The position numbers were made by a program, and so were the translations under genes. The notes beneath the pieces are model-generated. The model had not been told where the DNA came from. It ran no database searches and saw only the letters and a list, made by a program, of their open reading frames with translations. From Tidjanibacter massiliensis (lineage in GTDB: Bacteria; Bacteroidota; Bacteroidia; Bacteroidales; Rikenellaceae): DNA of 64,000 nucleotides. The DNA lies in assembly GCF_900104605.1 (NCBI RefSeq), contig NZ_LT629960.1:62001-126000 (forward strand). The letters run 5' to 3'. Below are positions 50,635-58,799 of the stretch, piece by piece. Position 1 is the stretch's first letter; each line of letters opens with the position of its first letter.

Positions 50635-51700
50635 CGGCCGGGTAGCGGGGGTGGAGGTTCCCGGGAATGTGGATGCCTGTGCCGGAGTCGAATTCTATAA
50701 CGGCATCCTTGTCCCCGATTTCGTCAATGCGCATTGCCATCTGGAACTCTCCTATTTGAAGGGAGCCATTCCGCAGGGGGGAGGGTTTACCGCTTTCGCC
50801 CGCGGCATGGGAGAGGTGCGCGGCCTGAAAGGGCCGGAGGAGCGGCAATTGGCCGCTGCAGAGGCCGACCGGCGGATGTGGCGTCAGGGGATTGGCGGGG
50901 TAGGCGATGTCTGCAACGGCGATTCCTCCTTTGCCGTCAAGGCGGACAGTCCGGTGGACTATCTGAGTTTTCTCGAACTTTTCGGATTGGGCGCTTCGTC
51001 GGCACGGGGGCTGGAGCCGCTCGTACGGCGTGCGGAGGCCTGCGGGCTGCCTTGTACGGTCACCCCCCATGCTACCTATTCCCTGCAGGATGCGGCGTTC
51101 CGTTCGGCCGTGGCATCGGGTACCGGGCCGCTTTCCGTACACTTTATGGAGAGTCCTGCGGAGCGTGAACTGTTCGAAGGGCGCGGCGAACTGGCTGCGT
51201 GGTATGCGCAGCGCGGGACGGCGATAGATTTCGCCGAGTACGGTTCGCCGGCGATGCGCATTACGGCTTCGGTACCGCCCGGGCGGGATATACTTCTCGT
51301 ACATAACTGTTGCGTGACGCAGGAGGATGTGGAACGGATAGAAGCCCATTTCACCGGACGAGTGACGTGGGTGTTGTGTCCCTGCTCGAACCGTTACATA
51401 TCGCGGCTCTCGCCGCCCGTCGGACTGTTGCGTGGCAAGGGGGTGCGGATAGCTGTCGGAACCGATTCGCTGGCGTCGAATACGGCGCTGGACATGGTGG
51501 CCGAGCTGCGGGCGCTGGGCGACGTGCCGCTCGAAGAGCTGCTCGCTTGGGCTACCGGGAACGGAGCGCAGGCGCTGGGCATGGAGGAGCGGCTGGGCGG
51601 ATTCGAGGCCGGTTCCCGGTCGGGTGCGGTGTTGCTGAGCGGCCTGGACTGGGGGAATATGAGACTTACGGAGGATTCGCGGGCGGAACGGCTTTTATAG
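50540..51700 (+). CDS. Amidohydrolase-superfamily deaminase-like enzyme
   Basis: 386 residues. Metal motifs of the amidohydrolase barrel are present: DFVNAHCHLELSYLKGAI, CTVTPHATYSLQ, SVHFMES, ILLVHNCCVTQEDVE and VAVGTDSLASN, with C-terminal GAQALGMEERLGGFEAGSR. The closest well-known relatives are S-adenosylhomocysteine, guanine or aminodeoxyfutalosine deaminases; the substrate cannot be chosen from sequence alone. The N-terminal IAAHYVYHRRSLLRNAIVSW resembles the family start, which supports the ATG inside the preceding gene. Confidence 0.85.
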   Translation: MKNITLRRRIAAHYVYHRRSLLRNAIVSWSSDGRVAGVEVPGNVDACAGVEFYNGILVPDFVNAHCHLELSYLKGAIPQGGGFTAFARGMGEVRGLKGPEERQLAAAEADRRMWRQGIGGVGDVCNGDSSFAVKADSPVDYLSFLELFGLGASSARGLEPLVRRAEACGLPCTVTPHATYSLQDAAFRSAVASGTGPLSVHFMESPAERELFEGRGELAAWYAQRGTAIDFAEYGSPAMRITASVPPGRDILLVHNCCVTQEDVERIEAHFTGRVTWVLCPCSNRYISRLSPPVGLLRGKGVRIAVGTDSLASNTALDMVAELRALGDVPLEELLAWATGNGAQALGMEERLGGFEAGSRSGAVLLSGLDWGNMRLTEDSRAERLL

Positions 51701-51715
51701 CATCGGAAAATGTGA

Positions 51716-51723
51716 TACCTTTG
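51716..51723 (+). promoter_or_regulatory. -7 box for folE
   Basis: TACCTTTG, an exact match, 13 bases before the folE ATG. It implies that folE can be expressed apart from the upstream run. Confidence 0.6.
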
Positions 51724-51736
51724 CGGACTAAACGCA

Positions 51737-52351
51737 ATGACGGAGATGGACAAACTGTACGAAAGGGAAGACATATACGACGTGCGGACGGTGGAGGAAC
51801 TCGCCGGCCACTATAAACGGATACTCGAACTGTTGGGGGAAGATACTTCGCGAGAAGGGCTGCTGAAGACGCCCGAACGGGTGGCGAAAGCCATGGCCTT
51901 TCTTACGAAGGGGTACGGCGAAGACCCGAAGGAGATACTTCTTTCGGCCAAATTCAGGGAGGATTACCGCCACATGGTCGTCGTCAAGGATATCGAACTG
52001 TACTCCATGTGCGAACATCACATGCTGCCGTTTTACGGCAAGGCGCATGTGGCCTATATTCCCAACGGATACATTACGGGCCTCTCCAAGGTGGCACGGG
52101 TGGTGGAGTGTTTCGCCCGACGTTTTCAGGTGCAGGAGCGCCTGACGGTCCAGATTCGGGACTGTATCCAGGAGGCTTTGGACCCGATGGGCGTTGCGGT
52201 CGTCATCGAGGCGGCGCACACCTGCATGCAGATGCGCGGCATTCAGAAGCAGAACTCCGTGACGACTACTTCGGCGTTTACCGGGGCGTTCCTGAAGAAT
52301 CAGAATACGCGGCAGGAGTTCCTGCAAATCATCAGCAGCAACTTGCGGTAG
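51737..52351 (+). CDS. folE: GTP cyclohydrolase I
   Basis: 204 residues. Motifs: [36 protein letters not shown] (zinc Cys and His), [20 protein letters not shown] and [19 protein letters not shown]. It makes 7,8-dihydroneopterin triphosphate from GTP for folate and, in many bacteria, queuosine precursors. With folK upstream it gives two folate steps in the same plus-strand run. It has a -7 box of its own. Confidence 0.97.
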   Translation: MTEMDKLYEREDIYDVRTVEELAGHYKRILELLGEDTSREGLLKTPERVAKAMAFLTKGYGEDPKEILLSAKFREDYRHMVVVKDIELYSMCEHHMLPFYGKAHVAYIPNGYITGLSKVARVVECFARRFQVQERLTVQIRDCIQEALDPMGVAVVIEAAHTCMQMRGIQKQNSVTTTSAFTGAFLKNQNTRQEFLQIISSNLR

Positions 52352-52703
52352 TATAGCGGCGGTGCGAACGTCCGGGAGCATCTCCCTGTAGCCGTCTTCT
52401 TGCGTCCGATACGGCTCTTCTGCGGGGAACGGAATCCTCGTTTGGGAGCGCTCTTCTCTTCGGTGCGGAATACACAAGGGCATGACGCGTCGGTGTGCGG
52501 TATTTTTCTTCTGCGGATTCGGAAGTCTGTCGCCGGAACCGGTCGTACGGTGCGAAAAGCCCTGAGGGACCATCAGGCGGCCTCTGGCGGGTAACGCGGG
52601 GAAAGCCGACTGCGGCAGGAGCGGTCTTTCCGTGGCGTGTGGTGATATATGGAAAAAGGGAAAGATGCAGAACCTTTCCCTTTTTGTCTGCGATACACTC
52701 GGT
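52352..52703. other. Gap between folE and the lipoprotein pair
   Basis: No convincing gene or RNA is visible. The only clear element is the hairpin at 52653-52685, near the right end. Short open frames here lack ribosome sites and family similarity. Confidence 0.5.
52653..52685. terminator. Bidirectional terminator between folE and the minus-strand lipoproteins
   Basis: A 12-base perfect stem ending in A5/T5 (52653-52664 with 52674-52685) and a nine-base loop. On the plus strand it ends in TTTTT. Confidence 0.82.
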
Positions 52704-53138
52704 CTATAAAGGCGTTCCGTTCTCGAACAGTTTATCCGTTACGACGAACCGATAATGCGCTTCTTCCCAAAACGCATCGTCGTACACGCTTCCCGCATCG
52801 CCGGGACGCTGGACGACATATACCTTGCCGTTGGATATGGTCGTATAGTTCTCGGTCGCATCCGGCAGCAGGTAGAACGGATTCGCACCGTCGAACGAGT
52901 AAACATCGTGATAGGAATCATCCTTATAGCCTTTCCCCACGAAAAAACCGTCTTCAGCCCTACCGCCCGGCCCAGAAGAGTAAATCCGGAACAGAACATA
53001 GTCGCTGGAACTCTTGTTCTGAAACAGATACACCTGATGATAGTTCGGTAAATATTCGATTCGCTCTACCTGTTTGCGACATGAAAGGCAGCTTGCTGCC
53101 AATACGCATAACATACCTATCGCATATATTTTTTTCAT
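52704..53138 (-). CDS. Small lipoprotein, paralogue of the adjacent gene
   Basis: 144 residues. Signal MKKIYAIGMLCVLAASCLSC with lipobox Cys17 or Cys20. The mature region is predicted beta-rich, with FQNKSSSDYVLF, EDGFFVGKG, DGANPFYLLPDATENY, KVYVVQRPGD and YDDAFWEEAHYRFVVTDKLFENG. It aligns along its length with the upstream lipoprotein (FINNSSKDVFVAY, RDGFMIATGG, NSPFFLYGSFSKY, ELYVVFEPSPES, TITDDFFKDGRP). It lies 16 bases after that gene and is probably cotranscribed. No family recognised. Confidence 0.72.
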   Translation of the reverse strand: MKKIYAIGMLCVLAASCLSCRKQVERIEYLPNYHQVYLFQNKSSSDYVLFRIYSSGPGGRAEDGFFVGKGYKDDSYHDVYSFDGANPFYLLPDATENYTTISNGKVYVVQRPGDAGSVYDDAFWEEAHYRFVVTDKLFENGTPL

Positions 53139-53154
53139 AGGTCGAAGTTTTACG

Positions 53155-53640
53155 TTATCCGATTATAATTCCGTCTCCGAGTTCTTCTACCGGCCGCCCA
53201 TCTTTGAAGAAATCGTCCGTAATGGTATAGACATGGTAAGTAATATGGTTTTCAGTATAGACCGAATCGTAAAAAGCATCGAAATAAGGACTCTCCGGTG
53301 AAGGCTCGAATACCACATAAAGTTCATCAGTATAAAAATATAGCCAATCTACATACTTGGAGAATGAGCCATATAAAAAGAATGGACTATTCGTATCACT
53401 GTATGGATCAGAGTACATTTTATAAACGGAATGACAACCACCTGTAGCTATCATAAATCCATCTCGTCTTATGCCATCATCGAATGACTCATACGCGACG
53501 AATACATCTTTCGAAGAATTATTGATAAACTTATATTCATTATATCCTGTTTGTTCATACCGGGTAATCACTTCTTTTTCGCAACCGGTAGCCAAGACGG
53601 GAAATAGGCACAGCAACAAAATTCGAGTGAGGGTTTTCAT
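53155..53640 (-). CDS. Small lipoprotein, first of a paralogous pair
   Basis: 161 residues. Signal MKTLTRILLLCLFPVLATGC has a clean lipobox at Cys20. The body is aromatic and beta-rich (YKFINNSSKDVFVAYESF, SPFFLYGSFSKYVDWLYFY, YHVYTITDDFFKDG). The DNA is markedly A+T-rich: the 60 bases from 53341 have 21 G+C, against 35 of 60 at 42721 in holB. This suggests a foreign origin. The promoter at 53696-53725 is near ideal. The function is unknown; the shared fold with the next gene indicates tandem duplication. Confidence 0.74.
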   Translation of the reverse strand: MKTLTRILLLCLFPVLATGCEKEVITRYEQTGYNEYKFINNSSKDVFVAYESFDDGIRRDGFMIATGGCHSVYKMYSDPYSDTNSPFFLYGSFSKYVDWLYFYTDELYVVFEPSPESPYFDAFYDSVYTENHITYHVYTITDDFFKDGRPVEELGDGIIIG

Positions 53641-53695
53641 AGGCTTGCGGTTTTAGATTTTGTCATGCGGATGGTGATAACTGTATCCGTTCAAA

Positions 53696-53725
53696 CAAAT
53701 TTAATGATAACATCCCGAATATCAA
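53696..53725 (-). promoter_or_regulatory. Promoter of the lipoprotein pair
   Basis: TTG at 53725-53723 and TAAATTTG at 53703-53696 on the minus strand, 19 bases apart, 55 bases before the first ATG. Confidence 0.72.
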
Positions 53726-53858
53726 AGTATATATACGGGCGTCTGTATCGCCGGATTTTAATATGGCGGTAATATCGCCCGTCTCGTCTGTTCGGTTTGC
53801 AGGTCGGAAAAACGATGCTCTTTCGGCTGGCGAAGATGCGCCATTGGGATAATGGTAA

Positions 53859-53894
53859 ATGAAAAGGAAGGGCTTCCCGGCCCTTCCTTTTCAT
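53859..53894 (-). terminator. Terminator after tkt
   Basis: A 15-base perfect stem (53859-53873 with 53880-53894) and a six-base loop, 18 bases past the tkt stop; on the minus strand it is followed by TTTACC. Confidence 0.75.
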
Positions 53895-53912
53895 TCAGTC
53901 GGTTCGTATCTC

Positions 53913-55937
53913 TTATTGGAGGCTCTTGAGGAACTCTTTCACCTCTACCGCTACGCTGGGGCCGTTGTAGCCGAACTTCTCGTCGAGTACCTTGTACGGT
54001 GCGGAGTATCCGAAATGGTTGAGACCGTGTATGAACCCGTCGTCGCCCACAAGGGTACGCAGGTTTACGGAGAGCCCCGAGGTGAGGCCGTAGCGCGGTA
54101 CTCCCGGCGTCAGTATCTCGCGGACATACGCCGTACCCTGGTCGCGGAACAGTCCCTCCGAGGGAACGGATATGATTCTCGCCGAAATACCCTCCTCTGC
54201 CAGGAGCTGTGCGGCGTCGGCCAGTGTGGAGACTTCCGAACCGTCTGCTATCAAGAGCACGTCGGGTTTTGCGACATCGGCTACCACGTAAGCCCCCTTG
54301 TGCAGTTTTTTCGCCTCTTTTTTGCGGTCGCCGGGCAGGTCTTTGATGTTCTGGCGCGAGAGGATGAGCGCTACGGGGCGCTGCTCCTCGATGGCGAATT
54401 TCCATGCGGCGACCGTCTCCTGGCCGTCGGCGGGACGCAGTACGACCATCGACCGTTCGCCCCGGTGGTTGTGGACGTGCTCCATGAGCCTTATCTGTGC
54501 CTCCTGTTCGATGGGCTGGTGCGTGGGGCCGTCCTCACCGACGCGGAACGAGTCGTGCGTCCAGATATAGACGACGTGCAGCCTCATGAGGGCCGACAGG
54601 CGGATGGCCGGTTTCATGTAGTCGGAGAAGACGAAGAAGGTACCGCATGCGGGAATTACGCCGCCGTGCAGGGCCATACCGTTCATGATGCAGGCCATGG
54701 TGAACTCGCTGACGCCCATCTGGAGGAACTGTCCGGAGAAGTCGCCTTTGGCGAAGGCTTTCGTCTTTTTGAGGAAGCCGTCCGTCTTGTCCGAGTTGCT
54801 GAGGTCGGCCGAGGCGACTATCATGTTGCCTATCTTTTCCGCGAATACGCCCAGCACCTTGGCGGATGCCGCCCGCGTAGCGACGTCCTTGCCGGGGTCT
54901 ATCGCATCGAAATCTATCTCGGGGAGTTTGCCGCTGAGGAAGGAATCGAGCTTTCCGGCGAGTTCAGGACTTTCACGGCGCCATTTGGCCTCCTCTTCCT
55001 TCATCCAGGCCACCCAGTTGCGCAGCTCTTTCGCACGTGCCTCGTACAGTTTGCGGCTCTGCGGGAAGATGGCGAACGGGTCGTCGGGATTGCCGCCGAG
55101 GTTGCTGATGGTTGCGGCGATGTCTGCACCGGCAGCCGAGAGAGGCTGTCCGTGGGTCGATACCTTGTTCTCGAAACTTTCGCCGTTCGCTCCGCGGGCC
55201 CCTTTCCCCATGACGGTCCTGCCGATGATGAGGGTGGGGCGTTCGGTCTCCCTGCCCGCTGCAGTCAGCGCTTCGCGTATTTGGTCGGGGTTGTGACCGT
55301 CTATGCTGATGACGTTCCAGCCCCATGCACGGTATTTGCCTGCGATGTCCTCGTTCATGACCTCCTCGACAGTGGTTGAGAGCTGGACGTTGTTGGCATC
55401 GTAATACATGATGTAGTTGCCGAGTCCGAGCAATCCGGCCATGCGGCCTACGCCCTGTGCCACCTCCTCCTGGATACCGCCGTCGGAGATGTATACGTAT
55501 GTCTTGTGGGCCATCCATTCACCGAACCGTGCGACGAGGAAGCGTTCGGCAATGGCAGCGCCGAGCGCCATCGCATGTCCTTGTCCGAGCGGGCCGGAGG
55601 TGTTCTCTATCGCGTGTGCGAGGTCTGCCTCCGGGTGTCCGGGGGTATGGCTTCCCCACTGGCGGAAGTGCTGCAACTCTTCGGCAGGCATGATGCCGGC
55701 CAGTGCGAGGACCGAATAGAGCATCGGCGACATGTGCCCCGGGTCGAGGAAGAAACGGTCGCGGAATGGATAATCGAGTTTGTCGGGGTCATAGTTCAGG
55801 AACTCCGAATAGAGGATGTTGATGAAGTCGGCGCCTCCCATGGCTCCGCCCGGATGTCCCGATTTTGCCTTTTCGACCATTGCCGCAGACAGTATCCTGA
55901 TGTTGTCCGCCGCCCTGTTGGTGATTGTGTTGTCCAT
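53913..55937 (-). CDS. tkt: Transketolase
   Basis: 674 residues in a single polypeptide. Motifs: KSGHPGGAMGGADFINILY, FFLDPGHMSPMLYSVLALAG, ENTSGPLGQGHAMALGAAIAE, the thiamine-diphosphate motif VYISDGGIQEEVAQ...NNVQLS, and in the pyrimidine domain GVSEFTMACIMNGMALHGG and YIWTHDSFRVGEDGPTHQPIE. It transfers two-carbon units in the non-oxidative pentose phosphate pathway, feeding the ribose-5-phosphate used by prs. It is transcribed alone from the box at 56008-56015. Confidence 0.97.
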   Translation of the reverse strand: MDNTITNRAADNIRILSAAMVEKAKSGHPGGAMGGADFINILYSEFLNYDPDKLDYPFRDRFFLDPGHMSPMLYSVLALAGIMPAEELQHFRQWGSHTPGHPEADLAHAIENTSGPLGQGHAMALGAAIAERFLVARFGEWMAHKTYVYISDGGIQEEVAQGVGRMAGLLGLGNYIMYYDANNVQLSTTVEEVMNEDIAGKYRAWGWNVISIDGHNPDQIREALTAAGRETERPTLIIGRTVMGKGARGANGESFENKVSTHGQPLSAAGADIAATISNLGGNPDDPFAIFPQSRKLYEARAKELRNWVAWMKEEEAKWRRESPELAGKLDSFLSGKLPEIDFDAIDPGKDVATRAASAKVLGVFAEKIGNMIVASADLSNSDKTDGFLKKTKAFAKGDFSGQFLQMGVSEFTMACIMNGMALHGGVIPACGTFFVFSDYMKPAIRLSALMRLHVVYIWTHDSFRVGEDGPTHQPIEQEAQIRLMEHVHNHRGERSMVVLRPADGQETVAAWKFAIEEQRPVALILSRQNIKDLPGDRKKEAKKLHKGAYVVADVAKPDVLLIADGSEVSTLADAAQLLAEEGISARIISVPSEGLFRDQGTAYVREILTPGVPRYGLTSGLSVNLRTLVGDDGFIHGLNHFGYSAPYKVLDEKFGYNGPSVAVEVKEFLKSLQ

Positions 55938-56007
55938 GATTAATTAGTAGTGAATTTTATAGCTCTTCGGGTTCGTCACCCGACCGTGCCGGTATGCAAC
56001 GGCATCG

Positions 56008-56015
56008 CAAATTTA
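56008..56015 (-). promoter_or_regulatory. -7 box for tkt
   Basis: TAAATTTG on the minus strand, an exact match, 70 bases before the ATG. Confidence 0.55.
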
Positions 56016-56272
56016 GGTATTTCGTATGAAAGAAACACGGTTCCTCCCAACTATTTGTCGTTCCGTACTTTTTCCTGATAATCTGTCTGCCTTTGGTGGG
56101 GGCGTCGGCGGCTGGTTGTCGGGCTCTTCGTCGTGCGTTCATTTGGGAGCGAGTGACATACGGCTTACTGCCGGAACCGGATGCGGCCGGGGAAACGGCC
56201 GAAAGAACGGTCGGTGTGACTGTCGGCCTAAGGAGAGGGGAAGGCTGGCCGGATGTCCGTTGGTGCGTGAGG

Positions 56273-56313
56273 AAAAGAAAAACCGGCTGAAATCTTCAGC
56301 CGGTTTTTCTTTT
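56273..56313 (-). terminator. Rho-independent terminator of the susCD-like operon
   Basis: A 19-base perfect stem (56273-56291 with 56295-56313) with a three-base loop; its 3' arm on the minus strand ends in GGTTTTTCTTTT. It lies 14 bases past the last gene. Confidence 0.9.
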
Positions 56314-56327
56314 TGTTCAGGAATACT

Positions 56328-57203
56328 TTAGAAAGGCCATTCCGTATCGCCTGATATTTCGCCTTCAAACGTGCAGACACCGCCGTTGAAGGATGCCAGG
56401 GTTTCCTGTTTGGTAATGGCTGAACCGGTTTCATCCATGATGAGGAGCAGGAAGAAGAACTGAGCATTTGTGCCTTCCAGTTCCATGTTTTCATTCACGG
56501 TGAATACCATGGGCGAACTGCACTGGAAGGCGAGGTAGTCGCTGCCCCGCTGGCCCCAGCCAATCTTGCCGTTGTAGTTCGCATCGCCGAAACCGTTCAC
56601 GCGGCCGTCGAATGTCATCTGCATGTTCTCTGCGTCGAATTCACCTATGAGTTTCGGCGAATCGCTTACGTCGAACATGTTCTCCATGATATAGGTTCCG
56701 TTAGCACCTTCCCGCAGGATAAGAGTCCACTCCGAGGGGGAGCCGTTCGAGGTTTTGAAAGTGTACTGACCATACTGTACGGCCATGACATTCTCAATCG
56801 TGACGTTGCAGGTGTTGCTCGAACCGATGTTGGCGCCGTTGGCGCTTTCGATGGTGAGCGTAACGGTGAAGTCGTCGTTGATGGTAGGCTGCCATACCGG
56901 AATCATCTGTACGAACGAATCGTTGTTTTCCGTAATCTTAATCGTAGTCGATGTGATGAGCAGTACCTGGTCGATGTCGTCCACACCGGTTGCGGTGATA
57001 TTGACGGTCACGGGGTATCCTCCGGGTTCGCCGGTGAGTTCGAGCGGCACAGTGAATAATCCCGAGTTCTCACTTACCGTTACCGAAGTTTGTCCGAAAT
57101 TGACCACGGCAGTGCCGGGGTCGATAGGACCTTCGTCCTTTTGGCAGGAAGAGAGTGCCGCAGCGCCCAATATGCTTAAGAATATTACTTTGATGTATTT
57201 CAT
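56328..57203 (-). CDS. Surface lipoprotein with Calx-beta-like N-terminal domain, third gene of the Sus-like locus
   Basis: 291 residues with lipobox ALSSC (Cys about 20). Residues about 30-140 have a repeated-strand pattern like Calx-beta domains of Bacteroidetes lipoproteins: VVNFGQTSVTVSENSGLFTV, GYPVTVNITATGVDDIDQ, DFTVTLTIESANGANIG. The C-terminal 150 residues form a separate beta domain with many Asn and aromatic residues. By position it is a SusE/F-like surface binding protein for the SusC/D transporter, though it does not resemble SusE/F by sequence. It is 22 bases downstream of the susD-like gene. Confidence 0.75.
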   Translation of the reverse strand: MKYIKVIFLSILGAAALSSCQKDEGPIDPGTAVVNFGQTSVTVSENSGLFTVPLELTGEPGGYPVTVNITATGVDDIDQVLLITSTTIKITENNDSFVQMIPVWQPTINDDFTVTLTIESANGANIGSSNTCNVTIENVMAVQYGQYTFKTSNGSPSEWTLILREGANGTYIMENMFDVSDSPKLIGEFDAENMQMTFDGRVNGFGDANYNGKIGWGQRGSDYLAFQCSSPMVFTVNENMELEGTNAQFFFLLLIMDETGSAITKQETLASFNGGVCTFEGEISGDTEWPF

Positions 57204-57225
57204 AATGTGTTTGATTAACCGTTTA

Positions 57226-58770
57226 TTACCAGTTCAATTGGTCCGAGATGTTCGGGTTGGATGTTTTTTCCGACTGCGGTATAGGCCATACGAAACGGTA
57301 GTCCGTAGCGGGGATGTTGAGGTAAAGGCCGGTGGTTACTACCAGCGAGCTTGCCTGCGGGTCCTGACCGGTACGGTCCATTGCGTCGCCCCACCTCTTG
57401 AGGTCCGCGATACGGTTGCCTTCCATGAACATCTCTTTGAGGCGTTCCTGCTTGATAGCGGCGAATACTTCGTCTATCGATGCGTACGGTGTGTAAGTAT
57501 AGCCCGGGATACGTGCGGTAAGCAGTTTCTCGAGATACTTGTTGGCTCCGTCGAGATTGTTTGCCTGTGCATAAGCCTCCGCAGCCATCAGTACGAAATC
57601 TGCGCTTCGGTAAACGACTACGTTCTGCATGAGTTCGTTGGTCGTGGCCGTCGTATTCAGGGCCGGGTTACCGGGATACTTGGAGATGTATTTCACTCCG
57701 GTGTAGAGCGTCGTACCGCTGAGTATGGGCACGTCCGACCTGAAATATACCTGCGAACGGATGTCGTTGGAAGCATAGAGGTTCAGCAGCCATGCGGAGG
57801 GCAGATAGAGCGGCTGTACCTGTTTGCCGTCGTTGTACGGGTCTTCGCAGAACATGCTGCCGTATTGCGAACGGCCTTCGTTCAGGCTGGCGTAGAACTG
57901 GAACAGGATTTCCGTACCGTTGGTGTTGTTCTTCCACATGTCGGCGAATGCGTCGGCATTGTTGATGAGTATCGAGGCGTCTGCAATGGCAGCGGCAGCG
58001 GTGGCAGCGGCTTCATACTGGTCGGTGTGCAGCAGTATCTTCGCTTCGAGGCACTGGGCGGTCAGCGGAGAGAGATAATAATACTGCGTAGGATTGCCGA
58101 GCTCATTGTAGTAGCGCTCCAGAGCCTCCTTGCCTGCGGTGAGGTCTTTGTTGATGAAGTCGTACGTGTCGAACAGGGTAGACCTTTTATTCCTTGCGTT
58201 CACATCGACCTTGTCGGTCAGAATGATACCCCAGTCGGTCTTAGCCGTTTCGGGATTGTAGTCCTTGCAGTAGAACGTGGCCAGCTGGTGGTTTATCATG
58301 GCCCTGAACAGACGGGCTTCGCCGATATAGAGGTTGAGCTGTTCGCGTTCGCTTTCCGTCATCTTGTTTTCGTTGCCTTCTTCCAGCGAGTTGTCCCGTT
58401 CGATGAGTTCGTTGGCTTTCTGGATGAAGTAGTTAATCTGGTAGATACCGCCGTAGCAGTATGTCCAGAGCTGTTCTACGTAGCCGTCGTTGTCGGCAAA
58501 CGTCCAGGTGTACTGGAAGCCCATCTGGTTACCGTAATCCAGCGTAGCATTGATACCTTCCGCCTGCATGTTCACCGGGATGACGGTGTACGACGAGAAA
58601 CACTGACGGGCGAAGTAGTAGAGGCTGAGGCGGAACTGGCCGGCGTCCTTGAAGGTAGTGAACGCCTGCTCTTCGGGTATCGCGTCGCCGTCAGGGTATT
58701 TGTCGAGATTACAACTTGCTATGCTTCCCGCGAGGAGCATTAGCAGTGCAACTTTCATTATATTTTTCAT
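57226..58770 (-). CDS. SusD/RagB-family nutrient-binding lipoprotein
   Basis: 514 residues. Lipobox SIASC near residue 19 is followed by NLDKYPDGDAIPEEQAFTTFKD, a TPR-like helical core and the family C-terminus: VLMAAEAYAQANNLDGANKYLEKLLTAR, AIKQERLKEMFMEGNRIADLKRWGDAMDR and FVWPIPQSEKTSNPNI. SusD-like proteins sit on the cell surface and cap the SusC barrel. The glycan or peptide ligand cannot be inferred. It follows the susC-like gene by 29 bases. Confidence 0.93.
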   Translation of the reverse strand: MKNIMKVALLMLLAGSIASCNLDKYPDGDAIPEEQAFTTFKDAGQFRLSLYYFARQCFSSYTVIPVNMQAEGINATLDYGNQMGFQYTWTFADNDGYVEQLWTYCYGGIYQINYFIQKANELIERDNSLEEGNENKMTESEREQLNLYIGEARLFRAMINHQLATFYCKDYNPETAKTDWGIILTDKVDVNARNKRSTLFDTYDFINKDLTAGKEALERYYNELGNPTQYYYLSPLTAQCLEAKILLHTDQYEAAATAAAAIADASILINNADAFADMWKNNTNGTEILFQFYASLNEGRSQYGSMFCEDPYNDGKQVQPLYLPSAWLLNLYASNDIRSQVYFRSDVPILSGTTLYTGVKYISKYPGNPALNTTATTNELMQNVVVYRSADFVLMAAEAYAQANNLDGANKYLEKLLTARIPGYTYTPYASIDEVFAAIKQERLKEMFMEGNRIADLKRWGDAMDRTGQDPQASSLVVTTGLYLNIPATDYRFVWPIPQSEKTSNPNISDQLNW

Positions 58771-58799
58771 ATAGTTGGTTTTATATTAATCGTTAATTA

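Larger units (their letters stand above)
55938..56327. other. Gap between tkt and the Sus-like operon
   Basis: It contains the tkt -7 box (56008-56015) and, at the right end, the terminator of the Sus-like operon (56273-56313). The middle 250 bases hold only short frames without support. Confidence 0.5.
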
